Assembly (NCBI RefSeq): GCF_014857905.1
Contig: NZ_JACYXE010000007.1
Location: 186,001-250,000 of the forward strand
Origin: Agilicoccus flavus
GTDB taxonomy: Bacteria; Actinomycetota; Actinomycetes; Actinomycetales; Dermatophilaceae
DNA length: 64,000 nt
Direction of reading: 5' to 3'
Shown here piece by piece: positions 17,169-25,571 of the stretch (positions within the stretch are counted from its first letter, which is position 1; each line of letters begins with the position of its first letter). The position numbers and the translations under genes were made by a program. The notes beneath the pieces were generated by a model that searched no databases, was not told where the DNA came from, and was given only the letters and a program-made list of their open reading frames with translations.

Positions 17169-17540
17169 TCAGCCGGCCGAGTTGAACTTCGTCTCGGCGG
17201 GCGTGTAATTGCTGCCCGGCTCCTGCCCGATGAGGTTGTCGTCGCTCTTGTCGCGGGAGAGCTTGGCCTTGGCCGCGCCGGTGGCCTGGCTCGTCGCGCC
17301 GGCGACCTTGGCCTTCGCGGCGTCCGACGCGTGGCTCGCGGCGTCGGCGACCTTGGCCTGCACCTCGGGGGCCCTGTCCTTGACGGTCTGGCCCGCCTGG
17401 TTGACCTTCTCCTGGACGCGGGGGTCGTTCCACAGCGAGTCGGCCTGCGACTTGATCTGCTCGTAGCGGCCGCGGCCGTCGCGGGCACCGAGGACGTAGC
17501 CGACGGCGGCGCCGGCCAGGAAGAGGATTCTGCGCTGCAT
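17169..17540 (-). CDS. YtxH/LEA-like small helical protein
   Basis: A 123-residue protein. It starts MQRRILFLAGAAVGYVLGARDGRGRYEQI, a short glycine-rich hydrophobic N-terminus typical of YtxH-type stress proteins, followed by a long Ala/Lys/Asp helix (AKVADAASHASDAAKAKVAG) resembling late-embryogenesis-abundant repeats, and a polar tail. The ATG at 17538-17540 has GGAAGGA upstream; the longer frame is not coding. It is probably membrane-associated and stress related, but no biochemical function is known. Confidence 0.8.
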   Translation of the reverse strand: MQRRILFLAGAAVGYVLGARDGRGRYEQIKSQADSLWNDPRVQEKVNQAGQTVKDRAPEVQAKVADAASHASDAAKAKVAGATSQATGAAKAKLSRDKSDDNLIGQEPGSNYTPAETKFNSAG

Positions 17541-17740
17541 GAGGTGTCCTTCCGACCCTGGGGTCTCGAGTCTCGTTGGGTGATCCGGTCTGTGCTGGTG
17601 CACAGGCGAGCTGGTTGCGGGCTGCGGTCCGGTGAGGACGTCGCCCGACTCTATCCAAGACTGCCCGGTCGGGTCCGCGGTCATGCGCGCTCGGCGGGTC
17701 GGATCTGTACGCTGGATCCGCCCCGCCCGCGCGGGGTCCG

Positions 17741-17827
17741 GGAGGGCTCGCATAGTGGCCGAGTGCGGCGGTCTTGAAAACCGCTATGGGTTCACACCCA
17801 TCGTGGGTTCGAATCCCACGCCCTCCG
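17741..17827 (+). tRNA. tRNA-Ser (anticodon UGA)
   Basis: A class II tRNA with acceptor GGAGGGC/GCCCTCC, anticodon loop CTTGAAA giving TGA, a long variable arm (ATGGGT/ACCCAT), T-loop TTCGAAT and discriminator G at 17827. CCA is not encoded (CTC follows). It reads UCA and UCG-type codons. The 200-bp gap before it holds no visible gene; TACGCT at about 17708 may be its -10. Confidence 0.97.
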
Positions 17828-17875
17828 CTCTGTGCTCGGCCGCGGCCGCACCCCCGCCCCGATAAAGTTGGACGG

Positions 17876-18796
17876 GTGACCGACTTCGCCCCTCCCTCGA
17901 GGTTCCCCTCCGACCGAGCCGCCGACCAGGTGGTGATCGACGCGGCGACCCTCGAGCGGCTCGCGGCGCCCGGGACCGTGTGGTCGGTGCGGATCGACGA
18001 GCTCGCTCCGCCCCGGCGGGCCCTCGGGGGGATCGGCACGGCCGCCACCCGGACGCTCCTCGCCCACGACGCGGACCGGATCATGTCCACGGCGAGCATC
18101 GGCAAGATCCTCCTGCTCGTCGCGGTGGCCGCCGACATCGAACGGGGCCGGCTCGACCCGGACGCGCCCGTCGACATCACCCCCGCGGACGCGGTGGCGG
18201 ACTCCGGGCTCCTGCGCTTCCTCTGTGGCCGCCACACGGTCGCCGACCTCGCCGTCCTCGTCGGCGCGGTCAGCGACAACCTCGCCACCAACGTCCTCCT
18301 GCGCCTCGTGGGCCTCGACCGCGTCGCGCGCCTCGCCGCCGCGTCCGGCGTGACCTGTGCCCACCTGCACGATCGCGTGCGCGACGAGCGCACCTCCGAG
18401 CACCCGTCGGCCCTCTCGACCGCGAGCGCCGACGGCCTCGTCGAGCTGCTCGTCGCCCTCTACCGCGGCACCCTCGTCTCGCCGGCGGTGTCCCGCCACG
18501 TCGTCGACTGGCTCTGCCTCGACACCGACACCTCGATGGTCGCGGGCGCCCTCGGGCTCGACCCCCTGTGTCACAGCGAGATCGACCGGGGACTCATCCT
18601 CTGGCACAAGACGGGGACGCAGACCGGGCTCCGCGCCGACACCGGGGTCGTCGTCGGCGGCCGGTGCGCCGTCGCCTACGCCGCCGTCGCCCGCTGGGAG
18701 GCGGACGACGCCGGCGACCCGCGCCGCGACGAGGTCCTCGCGACCATGCGGGCGCTGGGCGAGGTCGTCCGGGACGCGGCGTCCGGCGCGCGCTGA
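17876..18796 (+). CDS. Class A beta-lactamase-like serine hydrolase, no signal peptide
   Basis: A 306-residue protein with the serine beta-lactamase/PBP fold. SxxK is STASIGKILLLV, SDN is GAVSDNLATNVLL, and KTG is ILWHKTGTQTG. The class A glutamate motif (ExxLN) is not evident; the equivalent stretch reads RDERTSEHPSALST. There is no signal peptide or lipobox, so it appears cytoplasmic, unlike true beta-lactamases. It may be an esterase or peptidase of the same fold. The GTG at 17876 lies seven bases after TAAAGT (17863-17868), so the transcript is probably leaderless. A LacI-family regulator follows on the same strand after 117 bp. Confidence 0.8.
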   Translation: MTDFAPPSRFPSDRAADQVVIDAATLERLAAPGTVWSVRIDELAPPRRALGGIGTAATRTLLAHDADRIMSTASIGKILLLVAVAADIERGRLDPDAPVDITPADAVADSGLLRFLCGRHTVADLAVLVGAVSDNLATNVLLRLVGLDRVARLAAASGVTCAHLHDRVRDERTSEHPSALSTASADGLVELLVALYRGTLVSPAVSRHVVDWLCLDTDTSMVAGALGLDPLCHSEIDRGLILWHKTGTQTGLRADTGVVVGGRCAVAYAAVARWEADDAGDPRRDEVLATMRALGEVVRDAASGAR

Positions 18797-18876
18797 TCCG
18801 CGGGGCGCCGATCGTGGCTGCAGTGCCCGACGACGGGTCCGCCGACGGGTCCCCGGGAGTCCGAGGCGCGGAACGG

Positions 18877-18906
18877 TTGGCGTCCGGGGCCGTCCTTGCG
18901 CAAAAT
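18877..18906 (+). promoter_or_regulatory. lacI-family gene promoter with overlapping operator
   Basis: TTGGCG (18877-18882), an 18-bp spacer and CAAAAT (18901-18906) form a promoter whose start would fall on the ATG at 18914. The perfect 8-bp palindrome TTGCGCAA (18896-18903), with the central CG typical of LacI-family operators, overlaps the -10. This suggests autoregulation. Confidence 0.5.
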
Positions 18907-18913
18907 GGGCCGC

Positions 18914-19951
18914 ATGCCCGACGCCACCATGACCCAGGTCGCGAAGGTCGCCGGTGTCTCGGTGAGCACGGTCTCGCACGTCCTCAACGGCACCCGACCC
19001 GTCGCACCGCAGACCCGCGAACTCGTGATGGCCGCCATCGAGGAGCTCGGGTTCACGCACAAGCCCGTGTCCCGATCGCTGGCCGCGGGGTCCACCGTGA
19101 CCATCGGCGTCTCGATGTCCCTGGCCTCCAGCCTCTACGGACAGGAGCTCATCGCGGGCATCGAGGCCGAGTCCCTGCGGCAGGGCATGCAACTGCTCAT
19201 GTCCGACACCCGGGACGACCCGGTTCGGGAGGAGCGCGTCGTCGCGAACCTGCTCGCCCACCACGTGCGCGGCCTGATCCTGTCGCCCACCGAGGGCTGG
19301 GAGCGCGGCGCGCTCCGCCTGCTCAGCGAGCACTCGGTGCCGTTCGTCGTCGTCGACCGGGTGCAGGACCTGCGCATCGACCAGGTCGGCGTCGAGAACG
19401 AGTCGGGGGCCGCCTCGGTGGTCGAGCACCTGCTCGCCACCGGCCACGAGCGCGTGGGCATCATCGCCGGCCGCCCGGGGCTGTCGACGACGACCGAGCG
19501 CGTCGCCGGGTACCGCCTCGCGCACCGCCGGCGGGGCCTCGACGTCGACGAGCGCTACATCGTCGACGGCGACTCGACCGAGAACGGAGGGCGGCAGGCC
19601 ATGTCGACGCTCCTCCAGCTCGACCCACGCCCGACGGGCGTGTTCATCGGCAACGACACGATGACCATCGGCGCCCTGCGGGCCCTCCGGCAGGCGGGCC
19701 TGTCCATTCCGGGTGAGATGGCCCTCGTCTGCTTCGACGACTTCCCCTGGGCCGATGTCTTCGAGCCGCGGCTCACCACGGTGGCGCAGCCGTCGTTCGC
19801 GATCGGGGCCCGAGCCGTGCAACTCCTGACCCGGCGATTGCAGGACCCGAAGGCGCCCGCCCAGACGTTGCGATTGGGCGGCGAGATCACCCATCGCGAC
19901 TCGTGCGGGTGCCGTCGTCGCCGGCGCGAGTCGCTCGCCACCCCGCAGTAG
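18914..19951 (+). CDS. LacI-family transcriptional regulator
   Basis: A 345-residue repressor. The N-terminal helix-turn-helix reads MTQVAKVAGVSVSTVSHVLN, followed by the hinge helix (KPVSRSLAAGSTVTIGV). The periplasmic-binding-protein-like effector domain (62-335) contains SxSLYGQELIAGIE, GHERVGIIAGRP, PTGVFIGNDTMTIGA and FDDFPWADVFEPRLTTV. The tail is Arg/Cys-rich (DSCGCRRRRRES). I chose the ATG at 18914 over the upstream TTG and ATG because it gives the usual spacing to the HTH and fits the -10 element. Ligand and targets are unknown; the upstream serine hydrolase is the only near candidate. Confidence 0.92.
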   Translation: MPDATMTQVAKVAGVSVSTVSHVLNGTRPVAPQTRELVMAAIEELGFTHKPVSRSLAAGSTVTIGVSMSLASSLYGQELIAGIEAESLRQGMQLLMSDTRDDPVREERVVANLLAHHVRGLILSPTEGWERGALRLLSEHSVPFVVVDRVQDLRIDQVGVENESGAASVVEHLLATGHERVGIIAGRPGLSTTTERVAGYRLAHRRRGLDVDERYIVDGDSTENGGRQAMSTLLQLDPRPTGVFIGNDTMTIGALRALRQAGLSIPGEMALVCFDDFPWADVFEPRLTTVAQPSFAIGARAVQLLTRRLQDPKAPAQTLRLGGEITHRDSCGCRRRRRESLATPQ

Positions 19952-19974
19952 GCCCGCAGGAGGCCCGCAGGAGG
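19942..19974 (+). repeat. Three tandem 11-bp repeats over the lacI stop codon
   Basis: CCCGCAGTAGG, CCCGCAGGAGG and CCCGCAGGAGG lie head to tail. The first contains the stop codon of the LacI-family gene, so slippage here would only change the 3' untranslated region. Confidence 0.7.
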
Positions 19975-20143
19975 ACGGCGGCACCCGTCAGGCGGGTCCG
20001 AGAGCCCTTCGGCCGGCGCCTCGTGGCCCTCGCCGTTCGCGGGTTCGTCACCTCCGTCTCACCGGTCCGTCGCGTGCCGTTCGTCCTGGTGGGCGGCCGA
20101 TCGGCGGGGCGTGGCCACCCGAGCCGGACGCCGTGAGATGGTT

Positions 20144-20346
20144 GGGGATTTCCCCTCTGGCGAGCCGTGGGTGCGTGCTACGGTGAGCACGGTTGCATGT
20201 GCAGTTCCTCGCAGGTCGAAGAAGCGACTCAAGACGCAGTTTTTCGCATGACGGGCATGTCCCGCTCGTTGTGGGGTGAGTGCGGCAGCCGGGGCGTCGT
20301 AAATCGTGCGGCGTTCATGCCGATCTGATAGAGAGTGTTTTTCCCC
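20144..20346 (+). promoter_or_regulatory. Promoter and long 5' leader of the cold-shock gene
   Basis: TACGGT (20179-20184) is a plausible -10 with CTGGC-like sequence 17 bp upstream, giving a start near 20191 and a leader of about 155 nt, as is common for cold-shock mRNAs. Just upstream of the -35, GGGGATTTCCCC (20144-20155) is an inverted repeat with 5-bp arms. The leader is AT-richer than its surroundings near the ribosome site. The rest of the 395-bp gap back to the LacI gene shows no gene. Confidence 0.45.
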
Positions 20347-20550
20347 ATGGCACAGGGCACCGTTAAGTGGTTCAACGCCGAAAAGGGCTTCGGCTTCATT
20401 GCTCAGGACGGCGGCGGCCCCGACGTCTTCGTGCACTACTCGGCCATCCAGTCGAGCGGTTACCGGTCCCTCGACGAGGCGCAGCGCGTCGAGTTCGAGG
20501 TCACGCAGGGCCCCAAGGGCCCGCAGGCCGACGCCGTCCGCCCGCTCTGA
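20347..20550 (+). CDS. cspA: Cold-shock protein
   Basis: A 67-residue single CSD protein: [20 protein letters not shown] with RNP1 KGFGFI and RNP2 VFVHYS, ending [15 protein letters not shown]. It binds single-stranded RNA/DNA and melts mRNA structure. The ATG at 20347 is the family start; an upstream in-frame GTG adds four residues and is unlikely. Long structured leader upstream, strong hairpin downstream. Confidence 0.97.
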   Translation: MAQGTVKWFNAEKGFGFIAQDGGGPDVFVHYSAIQSSGYRSLDEAQRVEFEVTQGPKGPQADAVRPL

Positions 20551-20569
20551 TCGCGGCACGCCCATCGGC

Positions 20570-21316
20570 GTGATCCCGCCGAGAAGCCCCCGAAGCGCTC
20601 TTCGGGGGCTTCTCGCTGTCGGCGGCGCCCGCCAGGCGGACCCGCCCCCGGCGTCGCGGCGCGCCCGGCTCTGGTGCGGGATCGCCCTGGCCGTGGTGAC
20701 CGCCTACGGCGTGGTCTCGCTGCCGGCTCGGCCGCTCCTGCTCGGCCTGTCGCCCGACCTGCTCGCGGTCGTCACCGGGTCCCGCATGGCCGTCGTCGCG
20801 ATGGGCGTCCTCGCCCGCGCCGAGGGCGGGTGGTACCTGTGGCCGCTCCTCGCCTCGATGGTGTCCATCGCCAAGTTCCACTGGGTGTTCTGGTGGGCGG
20901 GGAGGATCTGGGGCCACGACGTCCTCGTCCGCCTGGCGGGGGACGGGCCCGCCGCGCGACGCCGCATCGCCCGGGCCGAGGCCCTGGTCCGCCGCTTCTC
21001 GGTGTGGGCCCTCGTCCTCGCCTACGTGCCGCTGCCCCTCCCGCGCGAGATCCTGCACGCCGCCCTGGGCATCGCCGGGGTGCGCCTGCGGACGTTCCTG
21101 CTCGTCGACCTCGCCGCGGCCGTGGTGTCCCAGGCGCTGTTCTTCCTCGCCGGCTATCTGGTCGGGGAGCCGGTGGTGCCGCTGTTGCGCGAGTACGCGC
21201 GGTGGGCCGGGCTCGTGTCGCTCGCCGTGCTCGCCCTCATGGGGCTGCGCTGGTGGCGCGGCCGGGCCGCCGCCCGGTCGGCGTCCGAACGGGTCAGCAG
21301 GCCTCCGACACCTTGA
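20570..21316 (+). CDS. DedA/VTT-like membrane protein
   Basis: About 248 residues with several membrane helices, resembling the SNARE-associated/DedA (VTT) family: ALVLAYVPLPLPREILHAALGIAGVRLRTF corresponds to the family's P-x-R helix-turn segment, followed by LVDLAAAVVSQALFFLAGYLVG. DedA proteins act in lipid or undecaprenyl-phosphate flipping and proton-motive-force homeostasis. The start is uncertain. The GTG at 20570 keeps the first membrane helix and its basic leader intact but puts the cspA terminator inside the first codons; GTG 20693 avoids that but cuts the helix. The last 23 bp overlap the opposing LCP gene tail to tail. Confidence 0.7.
   Translation: MIPPRSPRSALRGLLAVGGARQADPPPASRRARLWCGIALAVVTAYGVVSLPARPLLLGLSPDLLAVVTGSRMAVVAMGVLARAEGGWYLWPLLASMVSIAKFHWVFWWAGRIWGHDVLVRLAGDGPAARRRIARAEALVRRFSVWALVLAYVPLPLPREILHAALGIAGVRLRTFLLVDLAAAVVSQALFFLAGYLVGEPVVPLLREYARWAGLVSLAVLALMGLRWWRGRAAARSASERVSRPPTP
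20581..20614 (+). terminator. cspA terminator hairpin
   Basis: A perfect 15-bp stem (GAGAAGCCCCCGAAG, 20581-20595, with 20600-20614) and the 4-nt loop CGCT, 30 bp after the cspA stop. It overlaps the likely 5' end of the next reading frame. Confidence 0.85.
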
Positions 21317-22886
21317 CGGCCCCCTCCGTCGGGGCCGAGGACGGCGTGCCCGATCCCGACGGCTCCGACGGCGCGGTGGTCTTGTCGCCCGACCCCGTCT
21401 CGTCGTCGCCCGACCCGGTCCGGCTCGGCGTCGAGGTGGGCTCGGACGGCGTGGACCCGGAGGACGGTGTGGCCGCACCGGCCGGCGCCGGCGTGAGCGC
21501 CTCCTGCACCATGGCCCGGATCTTGTCGAAGTCGGGGTTGCCGACGTGCACGTTCTTGTTGCTGAACGGCAGGCTGCGGATGGTGCCGCTCTTCATGCGC
21601 GTGACGAGCTGGGCGAACGCCCCGAGGTCCTTCTGCGGGATGTTCGTGTACAGGTTGTCCTGCGCGACCGCGGCGAGCGCCGGGTAGCGCTGGATCATCG
21701 TCGTCGGGTTGACCTGCTTGACGAGCGCACCCACCATGCAGCGCTGCCGCCGCATCCGGTCGAAGTCGTCGGTCGTCACGCGGCCGCGGGCGTACCACAT
21801 GGCGTGGTAGCCGTCGAGGCGCTGACGGCCGGGCTCGATCCAGCCCTTGATGCTGCCGGGGACGATGCGGCGGTTCGCGTCGAGCTTGCCGCCGATCGGC
21901 ACCCGCGCCTTGACGTCGATCTCGACGCCGCCCATCGCGTTGACCAGCGCGGAGAAGCTCTGCATGTTGACGACGGCCGCGTAGTCCGGGGCGAGGCCGG
22001 TGACCTCGGTGATCGCCTCCGACAGGGCGGTCAGGCCCGGCTGCGGGTCGCCCGGGTAGAGCGCGGCGTGCGTGACCCCCTGCTGCCACACGTCGTTGAG
22101 CAGGCAGTCCCGTTGGCACCGGAATCCCTCGGGCCAGATCTTCGCGAGGGGGCTCGTGGAGGGGAACGGCACGTTCTCGAGGTTGCGGGGGAGGCCGAAG
22201 AGGACCGTGTCCCCGGTCTGGGTGTCGATGCTCGCGAGCATCATCGAGTCGGTCCGGACGCCCTCGCGGTCGGCCTCGGAGTCGGCGCCGACGAGGAGGA
22301 TGTTGACGCGCGGGTACAGGGCCCAGGCGTCCTCGCCGCCCGAGCCGGGGTCCATCCCGGTGGGCGACTTGTCGTTGACGAAGACCTTGGCGATCGTCTC
22401 GCGCTGGATGAGCGCGTACCGGGCCGCCAGGGCGGAGGGGGCGACGAGCAGAGCCGTGAGGGCCGCGGCGACCACGGCGGCCGCGACGCGACGACCCGTC
22501 TGGGGGCGGGACGGCCACGTGAGGCGCGCGGTCCACAGCACCGACCACAACCACACGAGCCCGAGCGAGACGCCGACGATGCAGCCGACGAGCAGCACCG
22601 TGGGGTCCGAGGCCGCCGAGAGGGCCCGGACCATCGCCGCGTCGAGCGTCCCGTGCCAGGCGAAGTACGTGGTCAGGCCGACGACGAGGGCGACGAATCC
22701 GCCGAGGACGATCCCTCCGGCCCACCGACGCCCCAGCAGGAGGAGGCCCGACCCCGGCAGCACCGTCCCGAGCAACGTGTGACCGAGGAACGACCGCAGG
22801 CTGTGGCGGTGGGAGTCGTCGGCCTGGGCGCCGCCCGTGTCGCCGCGGGAGGACGCCGCGTACCGCTCGTCGGGCAGGTAGCTCAT
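21294..22886 (-). CDS. LytR-CpsA-Psr (LCP) family cell-wall glycopolymer ligase
   Basis: A 530-residue protein. Residues 1-165 hold an N-terminal cytoplasmic and multi-helix membrane region, including PGSGLLLLGRRWAGGIVLG, then an anchor helix (VAAAVVAAALTALLVAPSALAARYA), then the extracytoplasmic LCP domain with catalytic-core motifs NILLVGADSEADREGVRTDSMM, LPRNLENVPFP and FDRMRRQRCMV carrying the conserved Asp/Arg residues. The C-terminus is a Ser/Thr/Pro/Gly-rich tail. LCP enzymes attach glycopolymers such as teichoic acids or arabinogalactan to peptidoglycan. The ATG at 22884-22886 has GGAGAGGGG upstream; the longer frame is not coding. Confidence 0.92.
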   Translation of the reverse strand: MSYLPDERYAASSRGDTGGAQADDSHRHSLRSFLGHTLLGTVLPGSGLLLLGRRWAGGIVLGGFVALVVGLTTYFAWHGTLDAAMVRALSAASDPTVLLVGCIVGVSLGLVWLWSVLWTARLTWPSRPQTGRRVAAAVVAAALTALLVAPSALAARYALIQRETIAKVFVNDKSPTGMDPGSGGEDAWALYPRVNILLVGADSEADREGVRTDSMMLASIDTQTGDTVLFGLPRNLENVPFPSTSPLAKIWPEGFRCQRDCLLNDVWQQGVTHAALYPGDPQPGLTALSEAITEVTGLAPDYAAVVNMQSFSALVNAMGGVEIDVKARVPIGGKLDANRRIVPGSIKGWIEPGRQRLDGYHAMWYARGRVTTDDFDRMRRQRCMVGALVKQVNPTTMIQRYPALAAVAQDNLYTNIPQKDLGAFAQLVTRMKSGTIRSLPFSNKNVHVGNPDFDKIRAMVQEALTPAPAGAATPSSGSTPSEPTSTPSRTGSGDDETGSGDKTTAPSEPSGSGTPSSAPTEGAVKVSEAC

Positions 22887-23475
22887 GCGTCCCCTCTCCT
22901 TCGGTCGTGGCCGGGTCGTCCGGGCGTTCTCGCTGCGCGCCCGGCTCGCCGACCGGCGGGGCGCCGGGTGTCCTATCGTCACGGCGGCCGGGATTCCGAG
23001 CTGCCGGAACGACATTGACGCCCTGGCGGGGCTGCCGAGGGCGCCGGTCCCCGTGGCTCGGGCGACGCTCCGGTGAGCGCGGGGTCCCGACGAGCCGCAC
23101 CGGGCACGGGACCGCGGCTGACGTGCGCCGCGACCGGGCCCCGGACGCGACGAACGGGACGCTCCAGTATGGCGTCCGGGCCTGGGGGCCGCCTGACAAA
23201 CGTGGGTACGCGAGCGCCCTCCCTCCGGCGACGACGCCGGTCATCCGCCCCGCGGGAGGCCGGGGCCCGGCGACGCGGAACCCGGCCCCGACGCGTCCCC
23301 CGGTGCACGGCCGGTGACCGAGCCCCGCGGGAGGCAGCCCCCCGCCGACCCGGCGATCGTTTTGTGATCCCGGGCGCCCGCCGGGTAGCCTGATCCGAGC
23401 CGTTCCGCGCCCCGCGACGCGAGCAGCCCTGGCGGGCGCTCGAGTCGCAGACGGGTGGGCGTGCGGTCTGGCAAT
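22887..23475. other. Intergenic region without a recognisable gene
   Basis: This 589-bp gap separates the LCP gene (minus) from tRNA-Ser (plus). Open frames here are arginine/proline-rich shadows with no ribosome site or family similarity. TTGTGA (23362-23367), an 18-bp spacer and TAGCCT (23386-23391) form a plausible promoter for the tRNA, about 80 bp upstream of it. Confidence 0.6.
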
Positions 23476-23569
23476 GGAGGCGTCGCCTAGTCCGGTCTAT
23501 GGCGCCCGCCTGCTAAGCGGGTTTGGGGGTTAAACCCCATCGAGGGTTCAAATCCCTCCGCCTCCGCCA
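23476..23569 (+). tRNA. tRNA-Ser (anticodon GCU)
   Basis: A class II tRNA: acceptor GGAGGCG/CGCCTCC, anticodon stem CCCGC/GCGGG with loop CTGCTAA giving GCT, long variable arm (TGGGGGTT/AACCCCA), T-loop TTCAAAT, discriminator G and encoded CCA (23567-23569). It reads AGC and AGU. Confidence 0.97.
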
Positions 23570-23697
23570 CCCGACGGCGACGTCGGAGCGTCCACGTGAC
23601 GGCTCCGGCGTCGCCGCTCTCGTTCTCACGCCCCGCCCGTCCGGGGCCCACCGGCCGCCCCGCCGCCAGCGGTCGGACGTCCCAGGAGGTCGCGTTC

Positions 23698-24999
23698 GTG
23701 CTCGACATCGTCGACGGATGGGACCGCGCCCTGCTCGACGCGATCGTCGCGCACCGGGTCCCGTGGCTCGACGGGTTCACGTACTCCGTGGGGCGGGCGG
23801 GCATCTCGCCCACCGCCGCCGTCGTGGGGCTGGCCCTCGCCGTCGCGTTCGTCGTGCTCACCCGGGCGTGGCGGCCGGCTCTCGCCGTCGTCGGCGCGGT
23901 CGTCGTCGCGGAGGTCGGCGTCGGCGTCCTCAAGGAGGTCATCGCCCGGCCGCGCCCCGACGCCGCGTTGCAGCTGCTCGAGGGATCGGGCTACGCGTTC
24001 CCCTCGACGCACGCCGCCTTCACCTCGGCCGCGTCCGCGGCCCTCGTCGTCGTCCTCGCCGGGCGGTCGCGGCGCCTCGCGCGGTGGACGGCCGTCGTCC
24101 TGGCCCTCGCCTGCGTGACGGTCGCGGCGATGATGGTCTACCTCGGCTCCCACTGGGCCTCCGACGCGCTCGCCGGGTGGCTGATCGGGGTACCGATCGG
24201 GGTCGTCGCCGGGCGCCTGGGACGCCGCGGCGCCCGCCCGTCCGACCCCGTCGGGGCGGGCGGCGAGCCCCACGCGCACGGGCCCGGTGGGGACGAGCGC
24301 GCCCAGGTGACTGGTCCCGAGGGGGAGGACCCCTGCGGCCACGCCGGTCACCACGTCGATCCGGCCGCGGATCCCGTCGACTTCTGGGACGGCCTCTACG
24401 GCGCGGGCGAGCAGGTCTGGAGCGGCCGGGTCAACCCGATCCTCGCGACGGTCGCGGCGGGCCTGCCCCCGGGGCGCGCCCTCGACGTCGGGGCCGGTGA
24501 GGGTGCCGACTCGGTGTGGCTGGCCGGCCGCGGGTGGGACGTGACCGCCGTCGACATCTCGGCCACGGCGCTGGCACGGGCGGACCGCGCAGCGGCGGCC
24601 GCGGGGGTGGCGGATCGCGTCCACACCCGGCGCGTCGACCTCGCCCGCGAGCTGCCGAGGGGCCCGTTCGACCTCGTCAGCGCCCAGTTCTTCCAGTCGC
24701 CTCTCGACCTCCCGCGCGACCGGGTCCTGCGCGACCTCGCCGGCGAGCTCGCCCCGGGCGGCCGGCTGCTCGTCGTCGACCACGGCACGGTGCCGCCGTG
24801 GGGGCAGGGGCACCACGACCTGCCGACGGTCGAGCAGACCGTGGCCACCGTCGGCCTCGACCCCGACGCCTTCGACGTCGAACGTGCCGACACACGCGCC
24901 CGGCTCGTCACCGGTCCCGACGGGCAGGAGGCCGAGATCCTCGACAACGTCGTGCTCGCGCGCCGGCACGTCGCCGGGTCGTCCGGGCCACAGGCCTGA
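23698..24999 (+). CDS. PAP2-family phosphatase fused to a SAM-dependent methyltransferase
   Basis: A 433-residue single frame with two domains. Residues 1-190 are a polytopic PAP2 domain with KEVIARPRP (KxxxxxxRP), FPSTHAAF (PSGH-like) and VYLGSHWASD (third motif). The usual SR before the third motif reads MM. A His/Gly/Pro-rich linker (about 190-230, with HAHGP and CGHAGHH) leads to a class I methyltransferase (about 230-420) starting DFWDGLYGAGEQVWSGRVN, with motif I ALDVGAGEGADSVWLA and VTAVDISATALARA. I chose the GTG at 23698 because AGGAGG lies eight bases upstream; a GTG at 23596 is also in frame. Stand-alone versions of each half are common in actinobacteria; the fusion is unusual. The phosphatase end would face outward and the methyltransferase inward. 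Confidence 0.85.
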   Translation: MLDIVDGWDRALLDAIVAHRVPWLDGFTYSVGRAGISPTAAVVGLALAVAFVVLTRAWRPALAVVGAVVVAEVGVGVLKEVIARPRPDAALQLLEGSGYAFPSTHAAFTSAASAALVVVLAGRSRRLARWTAVVLALACVTVAAMMVYLGSHWASDALAGWLIGVPIGVVAGRLGRRGARPSDPVGAGGEPHAHGPGGDERAQVTGPEGEDPCGHAGHHVDPAADPVDFWDGLYGAGEQVWSGRVNPILATVAAGLPPGRALDVGAGEGADSVWLAGRGWDVTAVDISATALARADRAAAAAGVADRVHTRRVDLARELPRGPFDLVSAQFFQSPLDLPRDRVLRDLAGELAPGGRLLVVDHGTVPPWGQGHHDLPTVEQTVATVGLDPDAFDVERADTRARLVTGPDGQEAEILDNVVLARRHVAGSSGPQA

Positions 25000-25085
25000 G
25001 GCCGTCTGGGATCCTGGACCCTCAGCCGGTGACCGTGACCCGGGACCATGTCATCGGAACCGCACCGTCGAAGGAGCGAGCGAGC

Positions 25086-25517
25086 ATGGAGTGCAATCAC
25101 ACGTTCGAGGTGGCGGCGTCGCCGGTCGCCGTCTGGGAGCTCGTCGGCGACCCGACCCGCTGGCCCGAGTGGATGGAGAGCGTCAACTCGGTCACACCCA
25201 AGGGCGACACCACCGGGCCCGAGCACGGGGCGTTGTACAAGCTGCGCCGAGCCTGGGACTTCGCCGGCGACTGCCGCATCACGCTGTGGCGCCCCACGCA
25301 GGAGATCGCCTACGTCCTCTCGGGGTCGAGCGTCCCGGCGTCCGGGCGGTTCGTCCTGAGCAGCGACGCCGACGGCCGGTGCACGGTCGCGTCGTCCATC
25401 TCCCTCGACGCCGTCACCGGCGTGTGGATGGGGCTGTTCGGGGGCGGTGAGCAGAAGGTGACCGACCAGCTCGTCGCCGACGCCGTGGCCTTGCGCCGAC
25501 TCGTCGAACCGGCCTGA
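25086..25517 (+). CDS. SRPBCC (polyketide cyclase/dehydrase-like) family protein
   Basis: A 143-residue START/Bet v1-like protein: MECNHTFEVAASPVAVWELVGDPTRWPEWMESV is the family N-terminus, and the rest follows the beta-sheet and long C-terminal helix (QLVADAVALRRLVEP). It should bind a hydrophobic ligand; function unknown. The ATG at 25086 follows AAGGAG by nine bases. It is downstream of the PAP2-methyltransferase gene and converges on the histidine kinase gene. A small GC hairpin at 25555-25571 sits between the two stops. Confidence 0.85.
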   Translation: MECNHTFEVAASPVAVWELVGDPTRWPEWMESVNSVTPKGDTTGPEHGALYKLRRAWDFAGDCRITLWRPTQEIAYVLSGSSVPASGRFVLSSDADGRCTVASSISLDAVTGVWMGLFGGGEQKVTDQLVADAVALRRLVEPA

Positions 25518-25571
25518 GCGCGTCCGGCGCGCCTGGTGGGACCGGGTGCGTCGGCCCCGCCCCGGGCGGGG

